From Bacteroidota bacterium (GTDB lineage: Bacteria > Bacteroidota > Bacteroidia > J057 > JADKCL01): a stretch of DNA of 64,000 nt. Below, one piece after another: positions 10,020 to 19,131 of the stretch. The stretch spans positions 209,305 through 273,304 of the forward strand of contig JADKCL010000008.1 of assembly GCA_016718825.1 (NCBI GenBank), read 5' to 3'. The notes beneath the pieces are model-generated. The model ran no database searches and was not told the DNA's origin. It worked only from the letters and a program-made list of their open reading frames with translations. Made by a program: the position numbers and the translations under genes. Position 1 is the stretch's first letter, and each line of letters opens with the position of its first letter.

Positions 10020-10763
10020 TCAGCCCGCAATCGCCTTCAAAATCCGTTGATGGATTTCCGCGATGGAGAGCATGGCGTCGTTGGCATCGTGGCAGACCAC
10101 GTTGACGATGCTGTCATCGGTGGCGACCAAGTTCTCATACTCTTGTTTCACAGCACGTTGCAGCGAAAAGTCCTTTTCATGGATGTCGTGTGCGCCAGCG
10201 AGGTAGTCGCGGGCTTGCGCGGCCATTCGGGCATTCAAGGCCTTCTCAGTAAAGGAAAACGGAACGGATAGATGGATGCTGAAATCGGGCTTGGGAATGC
10301 GGTTATAGTTGAATTCGAAGTCGAGGATCCACTTTCTGAGTTCGGCTTTTGCCTCGGGATCGCTGAGTTTGGCGCATTGGAAGGCGATGTTGCTGAAGAC
10401 ATAACGGTCACATAGGACGGAATAGCCCTCGGCAAGCCATCCTTCGATCGTCGCGGCAAATTCCTTGCGGTCCTCGGCAAAGAGCAGGGCGACAAATTGC
10501 GGATGCACCTCGGTGACGGCGCCAAATTCGCCACGCAGGAACCTTGCAATAAGCTGCCCAAACACGCCTTCGTTGTGCCGCGGGAAGTGAATAAACCGCG
10601 TTTCTATGCCCTGCTCCTTAAAATGAGCGATCAACAATTCGATTTGTGTTGACTTTCCGGAGCCGTCGAGCCCTTCGATCACAATGAATTTCCGCCCTTG
10701 GTGCAGTGTCTCTTGCATACGCTGGCGAATATCGGGATTTTTTGGATGGTTCAAGAATTGCAT
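10020..10763 (-). CDS. tmk: Thymidylate (dTMP) kinase
   Basis: 247 residues. P-loop IEGLDGSGKST near residues 29-39, the DRYVFSNIAFQ segment corresponding to the DR[YH] motif of dTMP kinases, and a long lid-like region before the C-terminus. It phosphorylates dTMP to dTDP with ATP in the cytoplasm for DNA synthesis. Residues before MQETLHQGRK are not conserved in character, so the ATG at 10718 is an alternative start. It is somewhat longer than the usual 205-215 residues, mostly in the lid/insert region (SDPEAKAELRKW). Divergent from the sensor gene that starts at about 10.9 kb. Confidence 0.88.
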   Translation of the reverse strand: MQFLNHPKNPDIRQRMQETLHQGRKFIVIEGLDGSGKSTQIELLIAHFKEQGIETRFIHFPRHNEGVFGQLIARFLRGEFGAVTEVHPQFVALLFAEDRKEFAATIEGWLAEGYSVLCDRYVFSNIAFQCAKLSDPEAKAELRKWILDFEFNYNRIPKPDFSIHLSVPFSFTEKALNARMAAQARDYLAGAHDIHEKDFSLQRAVKQEYENLVATDDSIVNVVCHDANDAMLSIAEIHQRILKAIAG

Positions 10764-10911
10764 TCGATAGCAACGCAGAGCTAGGATTGGCTAACTGAAA
10801 CTAGCTTTTCACTAACTGAGAGCTGTATTTCGCTGCTTCAAGGCTATATTAGACGCTGTGAACCGAAGGACCGGGAATGCTGGACTGACTTTTGAGCTTT
10901 GTTTTGGGGAA

Positions 10912-13808
10912 GTGCGCCTGCTATTTCTCCTTCTGCTCTTTTGTTTGCCGCTTGCCGGATTAGCGCAAGATCCTTATTACCGACTGATCAATGACGCGGA
11001 CGGCCTGCCCAACAACTCCATTTACGGGCTGTTTCAGGACTCCAAAGGATTTATCTGGATCACGACCGATGATGGACTTTGTCGCTACGACGGCCATTCC
11101 TTCAAGAGTTTTTTCTCGACCTCACAATCATCCAAGGCGGGATCCAACATCTTCGAAGATCCGCTGCACCGGATTTGGTATGAAAACTTTGACGGTCAAC
11201 TTTACCATGTTTCCGGCGATACTTTGGTCACCCTCCCACAGGATTCCTTGCGCGGGTACATGCGGGCGGGACATCTGGGAACTGGCTCTTGCTTCCCTCC
11301 GAATCGAAATTGGTCGCTTTGATCTTCGAAGCCTTCAAAAAGCCAAAGGGTTTGAGAGCGACCCAACAGGATACGGAGTCTCCGGAATTTACGGACAAGG
11401 AAAATACTGGATTTGGGGGGGCATGCACAAAAGTGTGGATTACACTTCTCATCATGAGACAATTCCGTCGCTGACGGAAACGGAGATCCATTGATCGGAA
11501 TGGCTTTCGACTACCTGGGCCAAAGATTGTCTTCTGCTACCAACAGCCAAGGAAAGGGAATTTGGAATGTTGATGGCCCGGTTTTACGAAAATTTGCGGG
11601 TCTGAGCGGCATCGCGGATATTCAAACCCATGCCTTTGCCAATGGAAAGATCTGGATCTGCTATGTCCGCGGCATGGAGGTGATCAACGCTGAAACTGGT
11701 AAACAGGAGGGCGGTCATCTTTATTTTCGACAAAAGCATATCGGCATTTTTAATTGACAATGAAGGGAACCATTGGTTTGGGACACAGAATGAAGGGCTG
11801 ATGATGGTTCCTGACTTTGACTCAAGACGTATTTTATCGCCATCCGGCTCGGGCTTGAAGCGATTGGTATTGACAGCCAATGGTTTGGTTGCCGGTAGCC
11901 AAGATGGCCAATTGTTACGCCTTGATACCGCAACGGGGAAATTTGAGGAGTTGTACCGCCATCCAAGTGGGCATGCGATCGATTTTTTGATGAATGATGG
12001 GAATTGTCTTATCGACGGGGCGCCCACCGCTAATTTTTATCAATTTGGTCTTGTGAAGCCCGCCGCGGATCACGCCTTTGCGTTGAAGGATGCCATTCGC
12101 GTTTCCAAACGTTACCTTGCGGTGTGCACACCAAATTCGGGTGGCCTTGTACCGGCTTGAAGGGGGATGCGTCTGAATCTGATCCATGGGATATCATGGC
12201 AAAAAGTATTCGAATTCAATGAATCAGTCTTACGGAGTGTTTTTAGACGGGACGTGGCCCTGTTGCTAGCCGATCAAGGCGCCATCTATTTTGCAACGAG
12301 CAATGGCTATGATGTTGAAGCCCAAATGATCGAAATCGGAGCTCGAAATTAAATGAGGGTACCCATTCTACGCAAGCCAATTGCAGGTCTGCCGGGGATC
12401 GGATTTATGCACTAAGCACGCAAGGTTCCTGTTTGTAATCGACGAAAAGGGTCAGCTTTTCCCCATCGACGACCTCCCCTTCAAAGGCCCCTATCTCAAA
12501 CTCAGGAACCTGATGGAGGCAAAATGTACCTTCTGGGGCGAAAAATGTTGATGGTTCTGACTGAGGATGGCAATCAACTTCAATTTGAAAACGTGATTAC
12601 GGGGCTGCATTCCGGCAGTGTGAATGACATGGCGATCTTCGACGGCAGTTTGGTGCTCGCCGCCGAGGAAGGGCTGATTTTGCTCAACCCAAATGAAAAG
12701 GCGGTCTCCGTGCAGCCACAAGTGTGCATCACAAAGCTGGAAATTTCCGGCAAATCCTATGCTCCTGACGCGCTCGTTGAAGTCGATTACTTGGAAAATG
12801 ACGTCAAAATCGATTATTCTATCTTGAATTTTCGAACCGGAGGAGATTATCCCTTTTTTACCGGATCAACGGCGGGGTGTGGAACACCACAAATGCCGAT
12901 TCGCGCCAATTGATGTTGGTGCAACTGGCCCCGCCAGGGACTACCACATCGAATTTTGCCTCGGGGTTCCCGGAAATCCGGTTGCAGCCAAGGCGCAAGG
13001 TCGTCATCCAAGGACCATTTTGGCGCCAAACATGGTTTTATCTCTTGGTTTTTTTCATTTAGACTGCATGGAGCTTCTGGGTTTGGCGACGTTCCAAGGC
13101 GATTCAACGGCAACATGACGCAACGTCGAGAAGCTGGAGTTAGAAAACAGCCTTCGGCAAAGCACGCTCACGGCCATTCGTTCGCAGATGAATCCCCACT
13201 TCTTTTTCAATGCCTTGAACACCATTCAGGCATTCATTTTCAGCGACGACAAACGCAATGCCAGCAACTACCTCGGCAAATTCTCCAAGCTCACACGCAT
13301 GGTCCTTGAAATGTCGGAAAAGGAATTTGTGAGCCTTTCCGATGAAATTCAGGCAATTACACTCTATCTAGAGTTAGAAAAGTCCCGTTTTGGGGACGAA
13401 TTCCAGTTTCAAATCGAGCTGGGTCCCGGTTTGTCCACCACTTCGATTTACCTGCCATCGATGATCATTCAGCCTTTTGTAGAGAATGCAGTCAAGCATG
13501 GACTTTTGCACCTTACAGGTCTGAAGCAATTGCGGGTGACTTTTAGGGAGGAAGGCGAATTGCTGGTGATCGAGGTAGATGACAATGGCATTGGGCGGCG
13601 GAGGTCAGAGGAGCTGAACCGTCAGCGGCAGGAGCGCCACCAATCGTTTAGTGTTCAAGCCAATAAAAAGCGCATCGATATCCTGAATGCAGGTTACAAC
13701 CATATTGGCGTCGCTTATACCGATAAATGCGATGCATCAGGGGCCTCCCTTGGCACACTTGTCAAAATCACATTGGTCAAAATCTACAAAACGCCCCATG
13801 AGCAATAA
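10912..13808 (+). pseudogene. Two-component propeller sensor histidine kinase, broken by many frameshifts
   Basis: Reads as one hybrid-type sensor split over all three frames. A signal peptide (LLFLLLLFCLPLAGLAQ) is followed by LPNNSIYGLFQDSKGFIWI, a textbook two-component propeller blade. Propeller-like fragments continue at about 11290-11470, 11491-11757, 11801-12160 and 12167-12352. A Y_Y_Y-type domain (NDVKIDYSILNF then FFYRING across a break) spans about 12740-13000. Next come a membrane segment (WFYLLVFF, about 13040) and the LytS-type kinase core. At least six frame changes are needed. This family signals through a periplasmic propeller to a cytoplasmic kinase. Either real decay or clustered sequencing indels; the intact kinase core and response regulator argue for errors. 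Confidence 0.7.
13188..13808 (+). CDS. Intact LytS/YesM-type histidine kinase core of the broken sensor
   Basis: 206 residues of uninterrupted reading frame. The helix LRQSTLTAIRSQ lies in the same frame just upstream, so the ATG here is internal. MNPHFFFNALNTIQAF is the His_kinase (PF06580) phospho-acceptor motif, with the histidine at residue 4. IIQPFVENAVKHGL is the N box and VDDNGIG the G1 box of the ATP-binding domain. It should autophosphorylate and pass phosphate to the response regulator, whose start overlaps this stop by 11 bases. Annotated separately because it is the only unbroken catalytic part. Confidence 0.8.
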   Translation: MNPHFFFNALNTIQAFIFSDDKRNASNYLGKFSKLTRMVLEMSEKEFVSLSDEIQAITLYLELEKSRFGDEFQFQIELGPGLSTTSIYLPSMIIQPFVENAVKHGLLHLTGLKQLRVTFREEGELLVIEVDDNGIGRRRSEELNRQRQERHQSFSVQANKKRIDILNAGYNHIGVAYTDKCDASGASLGTLVKITLVKIYKTPHEQ

Positions 13809-14559
13809 TACCATCACCGCGGTGATCATCGATGATGAAGCCAATGCACGTATTTTGTTGCGTGAGATGCTGAAACTGGCCTGTCCACAGGTTGAAGTTC
13901 TTGCGGAATGCCCGGATTTGCCCAACGGCGTCAAGGCCTTGCGTAAACTCAAACCCAATTTGGTATTCCTCGACATCGAAATGCCAGGCCACAGCGGACT
14001 CGAATTGATGGATTTTTTTGATGAAGAGGAGGTCGGCTTTTCCATCATTTTCACGACTGCCTACCATGAACATGCAATCCAAGCTTTTAAGCTGAATGCA
14101 GTGGATTATTTGCTCAAGCCAATGGAAATCAGTGACTTGGAGGATGCGATTGCGCGTTATGTCAAGCGCCAAGGCGCGAGTAACCTGCCGCAGGTGCGGC
14201 AGCTAGGGCAGGCGCAGCCCACCCAACGCAGAATCGCTGTCCCCTCAGGAACGACCCTCAAATTCATTGAACCCGATCAAATCATCTACCTGAAAGCAGA
14301 CAATACCTATACCGAAATCATGCTGCTTGATGGTTCCAAATTGGTGGTGAGCAGGACCTTGAAAAATTTTGAGGAGGCCTTGTCAGAGGACAAAACCTTC
14401 TTCCGCTGCCACAAATCCTATATCGTCAATGTTGCCTTCGTCTCCCAATACAACAAATCGGATGGCGGTAGTTTGGTGTTGCAAGGGAAAATCGAAGTTC
14501 CGATCACGCCGGATCGGGTTCAGGATTTTTTGGAAACCGTGAGTTTCATCAAGCGATAA
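13798..14559 (+). CDS. LytTR-family response regulator
   Basis: 253 residues from the ATG at 13798, which overlaps the kinase stop by 11 bases; this coupling fixes the start. The receiver domain (about residues 7-120) has the acidic pair in VIIDDEANAR, the phospho-acceptor Asp59 in FLDIEMPG, and the KP pair in DYLLKPME. A LytTR DNA-binding domain (about 145-250) is marked by IIYLKADNTYTEI, SRTLKNFEE and FFRCHKSYIVN. It is the cognate regulator of the upstream sensor kinase; targets are unknown. Confidence 0.92.
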   Translation: MSNNTITAVIIDDEANARILLREMLKLACPQVEVLAECPDLPNGVKALRKLKPNLVFLDIEMPGHSGLELMDFFDEEEVGFSIIFTTAYHEHAIQAFKLNAVDYLLKPMEISDLEDAIARYVKRQGASNLPQVRQLGQAQPTQRRIAVPSGTTLKFIEPDQIIYLKADNTYTEIMLLDGSKLVVSRTLKNFEEALSEDKTFFRCHKSYIVNVAFVSQYNKSDGGSLVLQGKIEVPITPDRVQDFLETVSFIKR

Positions 14560-14680
14560 CAGGGCTTCGCAGGCCTAAATTTGGGTTTCACTAACCGAAA
14601 TAGCCCTTTCACTGCTTGGTCCGCCTCCAAGATTCCGGCATGCTTCATCTTTGAACCAATCAAAGATCAAAAGAAGAATC

Positions 14681-15367
14681 ATGGAAAACCCCAATCTTTC
14701 CTTCGAATTGTGCAAGCCCGAGCACTACCCATCCTTGAACGCGCTCATGGAGCTCTGCTTTTCTGACCTCAAAGGCGGATATGCGCCTGAGGAGGAAATT
14801 GAAGCGCTTTCGCGTTTGTATCCTCGCGGACAAATCGTCTGTGTCCTTGACGGGAAGGTAATCGGCGCAAATCTTTCCCGTATCGTGCCGTTTGCGGCTT
14901 TCCGCAAGCCGCATACCCAGGAAGACTGCATTGATCAGAGCCGTTTTGAGTTCGATGCAGCCATTGGCGACAGTGTTTACGGCTTGGACGTGTTTGTGCA
15001 TCCCGACTATCAAAACCTCAAAGTCGGAAAGCAAATCGTCGAACTTTTTGTGAAAAATGTCTTCGAAGACAACTTCTATTGCATGATGGGCATCTGCCGC
15101 GTGGTCAATTATCCGGCACACATGCACGAAATGGACTGCGAAACCTATGCCCTGAAGGTCAAAAACAAGGAATTGTATGATCCCTGCTTGAGTTTCCACG
15201 TACGCAACGGCATGGAATATGTCAATGTAAGCCCAGGCTTTTGCGAGGATGACGTCGCCTCAGCTGGTTATGGAGTCATCATGGCAAGTTACAACCCCGC
15301 GTACGATCCTTCTAAACCTGCGAAAAAGCCAGTGGAATTGGAGTTGAGTGGGGTTATGGTGGCTTAA
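14681..15367 (+). CDS. GNAT-family N-acetyltransferase
   Basis: 228 residues from the ATG at 14681 (MENPNLSFELCKPEHYPSL). The layout is GNAT: N-terminal substrate helices, the strands GQIVCVLDGKVIGAN and YGLDVFVHPDYQ, then LKVGKQIVELF as the acetyl-CoA pyrophosphate loop region, here Q/K-x-x-x-V-G-K rather than the strict R/Q-x-x-G-x-G/A. The C-terminal part (SFHVRNGMEYV) is typical of the superfamily. The acceptor substrate is not evident. It is a single gene 120 bp after the response regulator. Confidence 0.75.
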   Translation: MENPNLSFELCKPEHYPSLNALMELCFSDLKGGYAPEEEIEALSRLYPRGQIVCVLDGKVIGANLSRIVPFAAFRKPHTQEDCIDQSRFEFDAAIGDSVYGLDVFVHPDYQNLKVGKQIVELFVKNVFEDNFYCMMGICRVVNYPAHMHEMDCETYALKVKNKELYDPCLSFHVRNGMEYVNVSPGFCEDDVASAGYGVIMASYNPAYDPSKPAKKPVELELSGVMVA

Positions 15368-15399
15368 GGTCGCCTCGAATGGATTCTCGGGGAAGAAGG

Positions 15400-16227
15400 T
15401 TAATTACCGCTTTTATCTGTCGGTAACTTCCATGACCCCGGATGCTCCATGTTTGGATAGTCTGCGCCATAAAATCTCCAATCCAACTCACTGCTGTCTT
15501 CAGAATTGGATGCGCTCAGATCGTATCCATTTTCTGGAGAAGCGATCTGCGATTCTTGAATTGTGCCATCATAGGGCTCGGACAGGTAGATCACATTGTT
15601 GTTTTGCAGACGCAAGCGAAGCTGGGTTTTGAAGGAACCTTGATATTTGGGAACAATAAAGCAGAAAAATTCATTCGGATGCATCCGTGTAGCCCCACGC
15701 CCATTTCCGCAGAAGTCGTGGCACCTGCCTTCAATCGGATACCATTTCCCATCCCTCGCCTTGGCTTCTTGCAGGGCAAAAACGTGACCATCCTTGCCAT
15801 GCATGTATTTGATTTCGTTCGTTGCGTTTACGACAAACGCAGGAAATCCCATGAGGGTATCGTAAAAAGGGCGGCCTTCCAAAACATCTTGCCGGTAGTC
15901 GCAAATCAATTGCAATCCGCTGGCGTCTAGTTCGTTGTGCTCTAGTGTTTTGTAATTCCGAATGCAATCTATCCGAGCCGTGCTGTCTTTGAAGTCCGTC
16001 AAACCAAGAAACAAAGAATCACAAAACGGAAATTTCCCAATCGCCCTTGGGCAGAAAAAGTGGAGCGAATCGACTTGGAGGAATGGATTTGAATTGGGTC
16101 GGAAAGTTTGGACAATAATAGGGGGCCTGAACCCCTCGTCGGGATCACTTGGGAGGCGAAGATCGCCGCAGCCCCAAAAAAGGGTGACGATAAGGCAGGA
16201 AAGGATTGTAAGGTTTCGCATTTTCAT
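15400..16227 (-). CDS. Hypothetical lipoprotein
   Basis: 275 residues. The N-terminus TILSCLIVTLFWGCGD is a lipoprotein signal peptide with a cleavage cysteine at about residue 20. The mature part has six further cysteines, including CHDFCGNGRG, and ends in an aromatic-rich tail (DWRFYGADYPN). No family recognised. Convergent with the GNAT gene; about 270 bp separate its start from the hairpin repeat that follows the desaturases. A membrane-anchored, probably periplasmic or outer-membrane protein. Confidence 0.65.
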   Translation of the reverse strand: MKMRNLTILSCLIVTLFWGCGDLRLPSDPDEGFRPPIIVQTFRPNSNPFLQVDSLHFFCPRAIGKFPFCDSLFLGLTDFKDSTARIDCIRNYKTLEHNELDASGLQLICDYRQDVLEGRPFYDTLMGFPAFVVNATNEIKYMHGKDGHVFALQEAKARDGKWYPIEGRCHDFCGNGRGATRMHPNEFFCFIVPKYQGSFKTQLRLRLQNNNVIYLSEPYDGTIQESQIASPENGYDLSASNSEDSSELDWRFYGADYPNMEHPGSWKLPTDKSGN

Positions 16228-16426
16228 TCAATTCTTCGACGCAAGTCCGGACTTTTTCACGCTCCAGATCAGTAATGATGGCAAACGGCGCAATGGATCG
16301 TAAATTTTGATAATGAACACTTCCAATGCCCATCAATCAAAAATAACGATTTTCCAGATTGGATATGCGCACCAATTTTTCATGCTCAGTTGACCTGTGT
16401 AATCGCATTCCATCAGGCAAAATCTA

Positions 16427-16471
16427 GCGTCATCGGCGCTCACACCGCACTTTGGGTAGTGCCAACGACGC
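16427..16471. repeat. Hairpin repeat, copy 1 (3' of the first desaturase)
   Basis: 45-bp palindromic unit: stem arms at 16427-16440 and 16458-16471 around a 17-base loop (CACACCGCACTTTGGGT). It is the most diverged of three copies and starts 26 bp beyond the stop of the desaturase gene at 16498. Confidence 0.75.
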
Positions 16472-16497
16472 CTAGCACAAAATCTCGAACTGCTTCC

Positions 16498-17595
16498 TCA
16501 AACTCCCACAGGCGCAACGCTGCCCAATTCCTTGAGTTTCCTTGCATGTGACATCAAGGCTTGCCACAAGGTCGGCTTCAACACGTAAGGAACGCCGTAG
16601 GCTTTCGCCGTCGCTGCTACAATCGGCGCGATCTTGGGGTAGTGTACGTGGCAGATGTTGGGGAACAAATGGTGCTCGATCTGGAAATTTAAGCCGCCGA
16701 TGTACCAGTTGAGGAGGCGGTTTCTTGGGGCAAAATCGGCCGTGGTGTGCATTTCGTGTACAACCCAGTCGTTGTGGATCGTCCCTTCTGCAGTAGGAAC
16801 GGGCTGTTCGAGACCTTCGACAATGTGTGCTAGCTGAAATACAACGCCCATGATGAATCCGCCGGTGAAGTGCATGACCATCCATGCAAGCACCACTTGC
16901 CACCAAGCGTAGTCGCTCAGCCAAATTGGCAAGCCGATGATCACGGCAGCGTACAACACTTTGATCAGAATGACCTTCGCCAACATCATCCCGTAGCCGA
17001 CATTTTGCTTCTCGAGAATGCCCTTTTTCCGGAAATCCCGCAACCAAGTGAATTCATTGACCAGCATCGTGATCGTAAGGAGGCAATAGAGGAAAAATCC
17101 ATGGATGTATTGAAACCGGTGAATCTTGTGGAGCGGCGTATGTTCGCTGAGGCGCAAGGGGCCGCCAAGGGTGAGGTCGTCGTCCATGCCGGTGATGTTG
17201 GTATAGGTATGGTGGAGCATGTTGTGCTTGACTTTCCAAGTGTACATGCTGTTGCCGAGGATGTTCATGGTGCCGCCAAGCGCCGCATTGAGCCATTTAT
17301 GCTTGCTGATCGCCTCGTGTGCGCCACCGTGCATGACGCACATGCCGATGCCTGCGAGCCCGATGCCGGCAATGATCGGCAGGAAAATCGCAATCCACCA
17401 AGGCAGCGGTAGTACGACCAATACCACGAAGGGCGCGATGTACAACGCCAACATGCTCAGCGTCTGGAAAACAACGGCGCCATTGGCCTTTTGGGAAATG
17501 CCATTCGCCTTGAAATATTCATAGACATTCTTCCTGACAGCCGCTGCAAAGCTTTGCTGTTGAGGGTCTTGGGCAACGAATCTCGTTTTTTTCAT
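16498..17595 (-). CDS. Membrane fatty acid desaturase (acyl-lipid type), paralogue 1
   Basis: 365 residues from the ATG at 17595 (MKKTRFVAQD). Longer readings to 17670 would translate through a hairpin repeat and are rejected. Histidine boxes are HGGAHEA, HNMLHHTYTN and QIEHHLFPN, the di-iron ligands of membrane desaturases; the third box with Q is the front-end/acyl-lipid type. Four or more hydrophobic segments flank them. It inserts a double bond in membrane lipid acyl chains with an electron donor such as ferredoxin or cytochrome b5; regiospecificity cannot be read. Tandem with a close paralogue upstream. Confidence 0.9.
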   Translation of the reverse strand: MKKTRFVAQDPQQQSFAAAVRKNVYEYFKANGISQKANGAVVFQTLSMLALYIAPFVVLVVLPLPWWIAIFLPIIAGIGLAGIGMCVMHGGAHEAISKHKWLNAALGGTMNILGNSMYTWKVKHNMLHHTYTNITGMDDDLTLGGPLRLSEHTPLHKIHRFQYIHGFFLYCLLTITMLVNEFTWLRDFRKKGILEKQNVGYGMMLAKVILIKVLYAAVIIGLPIWLSDYAWWQVVLAWMVMHFTGGFIMGVVFQLAHIVEGLEQPVPTAEGTIHNDWVVHEMHTTADFAPRNRLLNWYIGGLNFQIEHHLFPNICHVHYPKIAPIVAATAKAYGVPYVLKPTLWQALMSHARKLKELGSVAPVGV

Positions 17596-17653
17596 TTCTT
17601 TGGAAGTAAGCACCATACGGCTGAAAATCCTGTTGTTGGCGGTCAAAAGTGTA

Positions 17654-17698
17654 GCGTCATTGGCGCTCACACCGCGTTTTGGGTAGCGCCAACGACGC
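17654..17698. repeat. Hairpin repeat, copy 2 (between desaturases)
   Basis: Arms GCGTCATTGGCGCT (17654-17667) and AGCGCCAACGACGC (17685-17698) pair at 13 of 14 positions. The single A:C mismatch on the plus strand becomes a G:U pair in RNA from the minus strand, the strand that carries the desaturase genes. Confidence 0.8.
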
Positions 17699-17716
17699 TT
17701 TGAATTGCGAGGTTAA

Positions 17717-17761
17717 GCGTCATCTGCGCTCACACCGCGTTTTGGGTAGCGCAAACGACGC
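17717..17761. repeat. Hairpin repeat, copy 3 (between desaturases)
   Basis: Same 45-bp unit, offset 63 bp from copy 2. Arms are GCGTCATCTGCGCT (17717-17730) and AGCGCAAACGACGC (17748-17761). Relative to copy 2 a G:C stem pair is replaced by T:A, a compensatory change; the loop is identical to copy 2. Confidence 0.8.
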
Positions 17762-17808
17762 GGAAACCCTGACGCACTCGACCTCGAACTGCGATCTCGT
17801 ACGCCAAC

Positions 17809-18903
17809 TCAAGCTACCGCCGGGACGTGCCCGAGTTCCTTTAGTTTGCGCGCATGGGACACAATCGCGTCCCACAAAGTCGGCTTCAAAATGTAGGGAA
17901 TGCCATATTCCTTGGCTGTTGCCTCGACAATCGGGGCAATTTTAGGATAATGAATATGGCAAATATTGGGAAACAAGTGGTGCTCAATCTGGAAATTGAG
18001 TCCGCCGATATACCAATTGAGCAAGTGGTTGTTGCGGGCGAAATTGGCCGTTGTATGCAACTCATGCACCACCCAGTCGTTTTCGATAAGCCCCTCGGCA
18101 CTTGGAACGGGTTGATCCACGCCTTCGACGACGTGGGCCAATTGGAAGATCACACTCAGGATAAATCCACCGGTCCAGTGCATGGTAAACCAGCCAATGA
18201 GGACCTGCCACCAGGCAAAATCCGTGAACATCAGCGGCAAACCGATGAAAATCGCGAAGTGTACAATTTTGATCAGGATCATTTTGGTCAATGCAAGACC
18301 GAAATTCACCTTCTGCTTTTCAAGAATTCCCTGTTTGTGGTAATCAAAGAGCTGCGAAAAGTCCTTGATCATCATCGACAACGTCATCATGCCATAAAAG
18401 AAGAAGGCATGAATGTATTGAAAGCGGTTGATGGCTTTCAGTTGCGTGTGTTCACTCAACCGGATCGGACCTTTGGTGGCAATGTCGCGGTCAAGTCCGC
18501 TGATATTGGTAAAGGTATGGTGCAGCATGTTGTGTTGCACTTTCCAGGTCAATACACTGTTTCCCAGCAGGTTCATGGTCCCGCCCAACAAGGCATTGAT
18601 CCATTTTTTGCCGCTGATGGCATCGTGTGCGCCGCCGTGCATCACGCACATTCCAATGCCAGCAAGGCCGACCCCGGCTAGAATTGACATCAGCCAAGCC
18701 AACCAACCGGCCATCGGAACGGTCAAAACAAGTACAAATGGAGCAATGTAAAGGGCCAACATGTTGAGCGTCTGAAATACCACGGCGCTGTTGGCTTTTG
18801 GCGAAATGCCGTTTTCCTTGAAGTATTGGTTGACATTCTTGCGCAAAGCCGCCGCAAATTGCTGTTCGGCCTTGTCAGAAGCGATAAAACGTGTTTTTTT
18901 CAT
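17809..18903 (-). CDS. Membrane fatty acid desaturase (acyl-lipid type), paralogue 2
   Basis: 364 residues from the ATG at 18903 (MKKTRFIASDK). It carries the same three histidine boxes as its neighbour: HGGAHDA, HNMLHHTFTN and QIEHHLFPN, plus near-identical flanks such as NGISPKANSAVVFQTLNML. Length and start match paralogue 1, so the pair arose by tandem duplication. The 213-bp gap between the two genes contains two hairpin repeats. As the upstream gene it probably drives expression of both if they are cotranscribed. Two copies may differ in position specificity or in regulation, for example with temperature; this is inference. Confidence 0.9.
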   Translation of the reverse strand: MKKTRFIASDKAEQQFAAALRKNVNQYFKENGISPKANSAVVFQTLNMLALYIAPFVLVLTVPMAGWLAWLMSILAGVGLAGIGMCVMHGGAHDAISGKKWINALLGGTMNLLGNSVLTWKVQHNMLHHTFTNISGLDRDIATKGPIRLSEHTQLKAINRFQYIHAFFFYGMMTLSMMIKDFSQLFDYHKQGILEKQKVNFGLALTKMILIKIVHFAIFIGLPLMFTDFAWWQVLIGWFTMHWTGGFILSVIFQLAHVVEGVDQPVPSAEGLIENDWVVHELHTTANFARNNHLLNWYIGGLNFQIEHHLFPNICHIHYPKIAPIVEATAKEYGIPYILKPTLWDAIVSHARKLKELGHVPAVA

Positions 18904-19131
18904 CAAAAGAAACTCAAATCCGCGGCGATACCTGAAGAGGGTTCACCCAAAATCTCCACAAAGGTCGGAAATCTTTCCTAGACCGTTGTAAATAAAGTGT
19001 TAACGGGCCGTGATGGTTTGGATGACGGATGCTCAGCGGATCAGAAATCTTCCATTTTGAGCCATTATCCGTGAATGATGTAACTTTTTGCCCTGCATTC
19101 GCAACAGCCCTTTTGCTGGAACTTCCCTATT

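Noticed and set aside
17596..17670. Longer N-terminus for desaturase paralogue 1
   Set aside because: The extra residues are a translation of the hairpin repeat; the paralogue and the MKKTRF start support the ATG at 17595.
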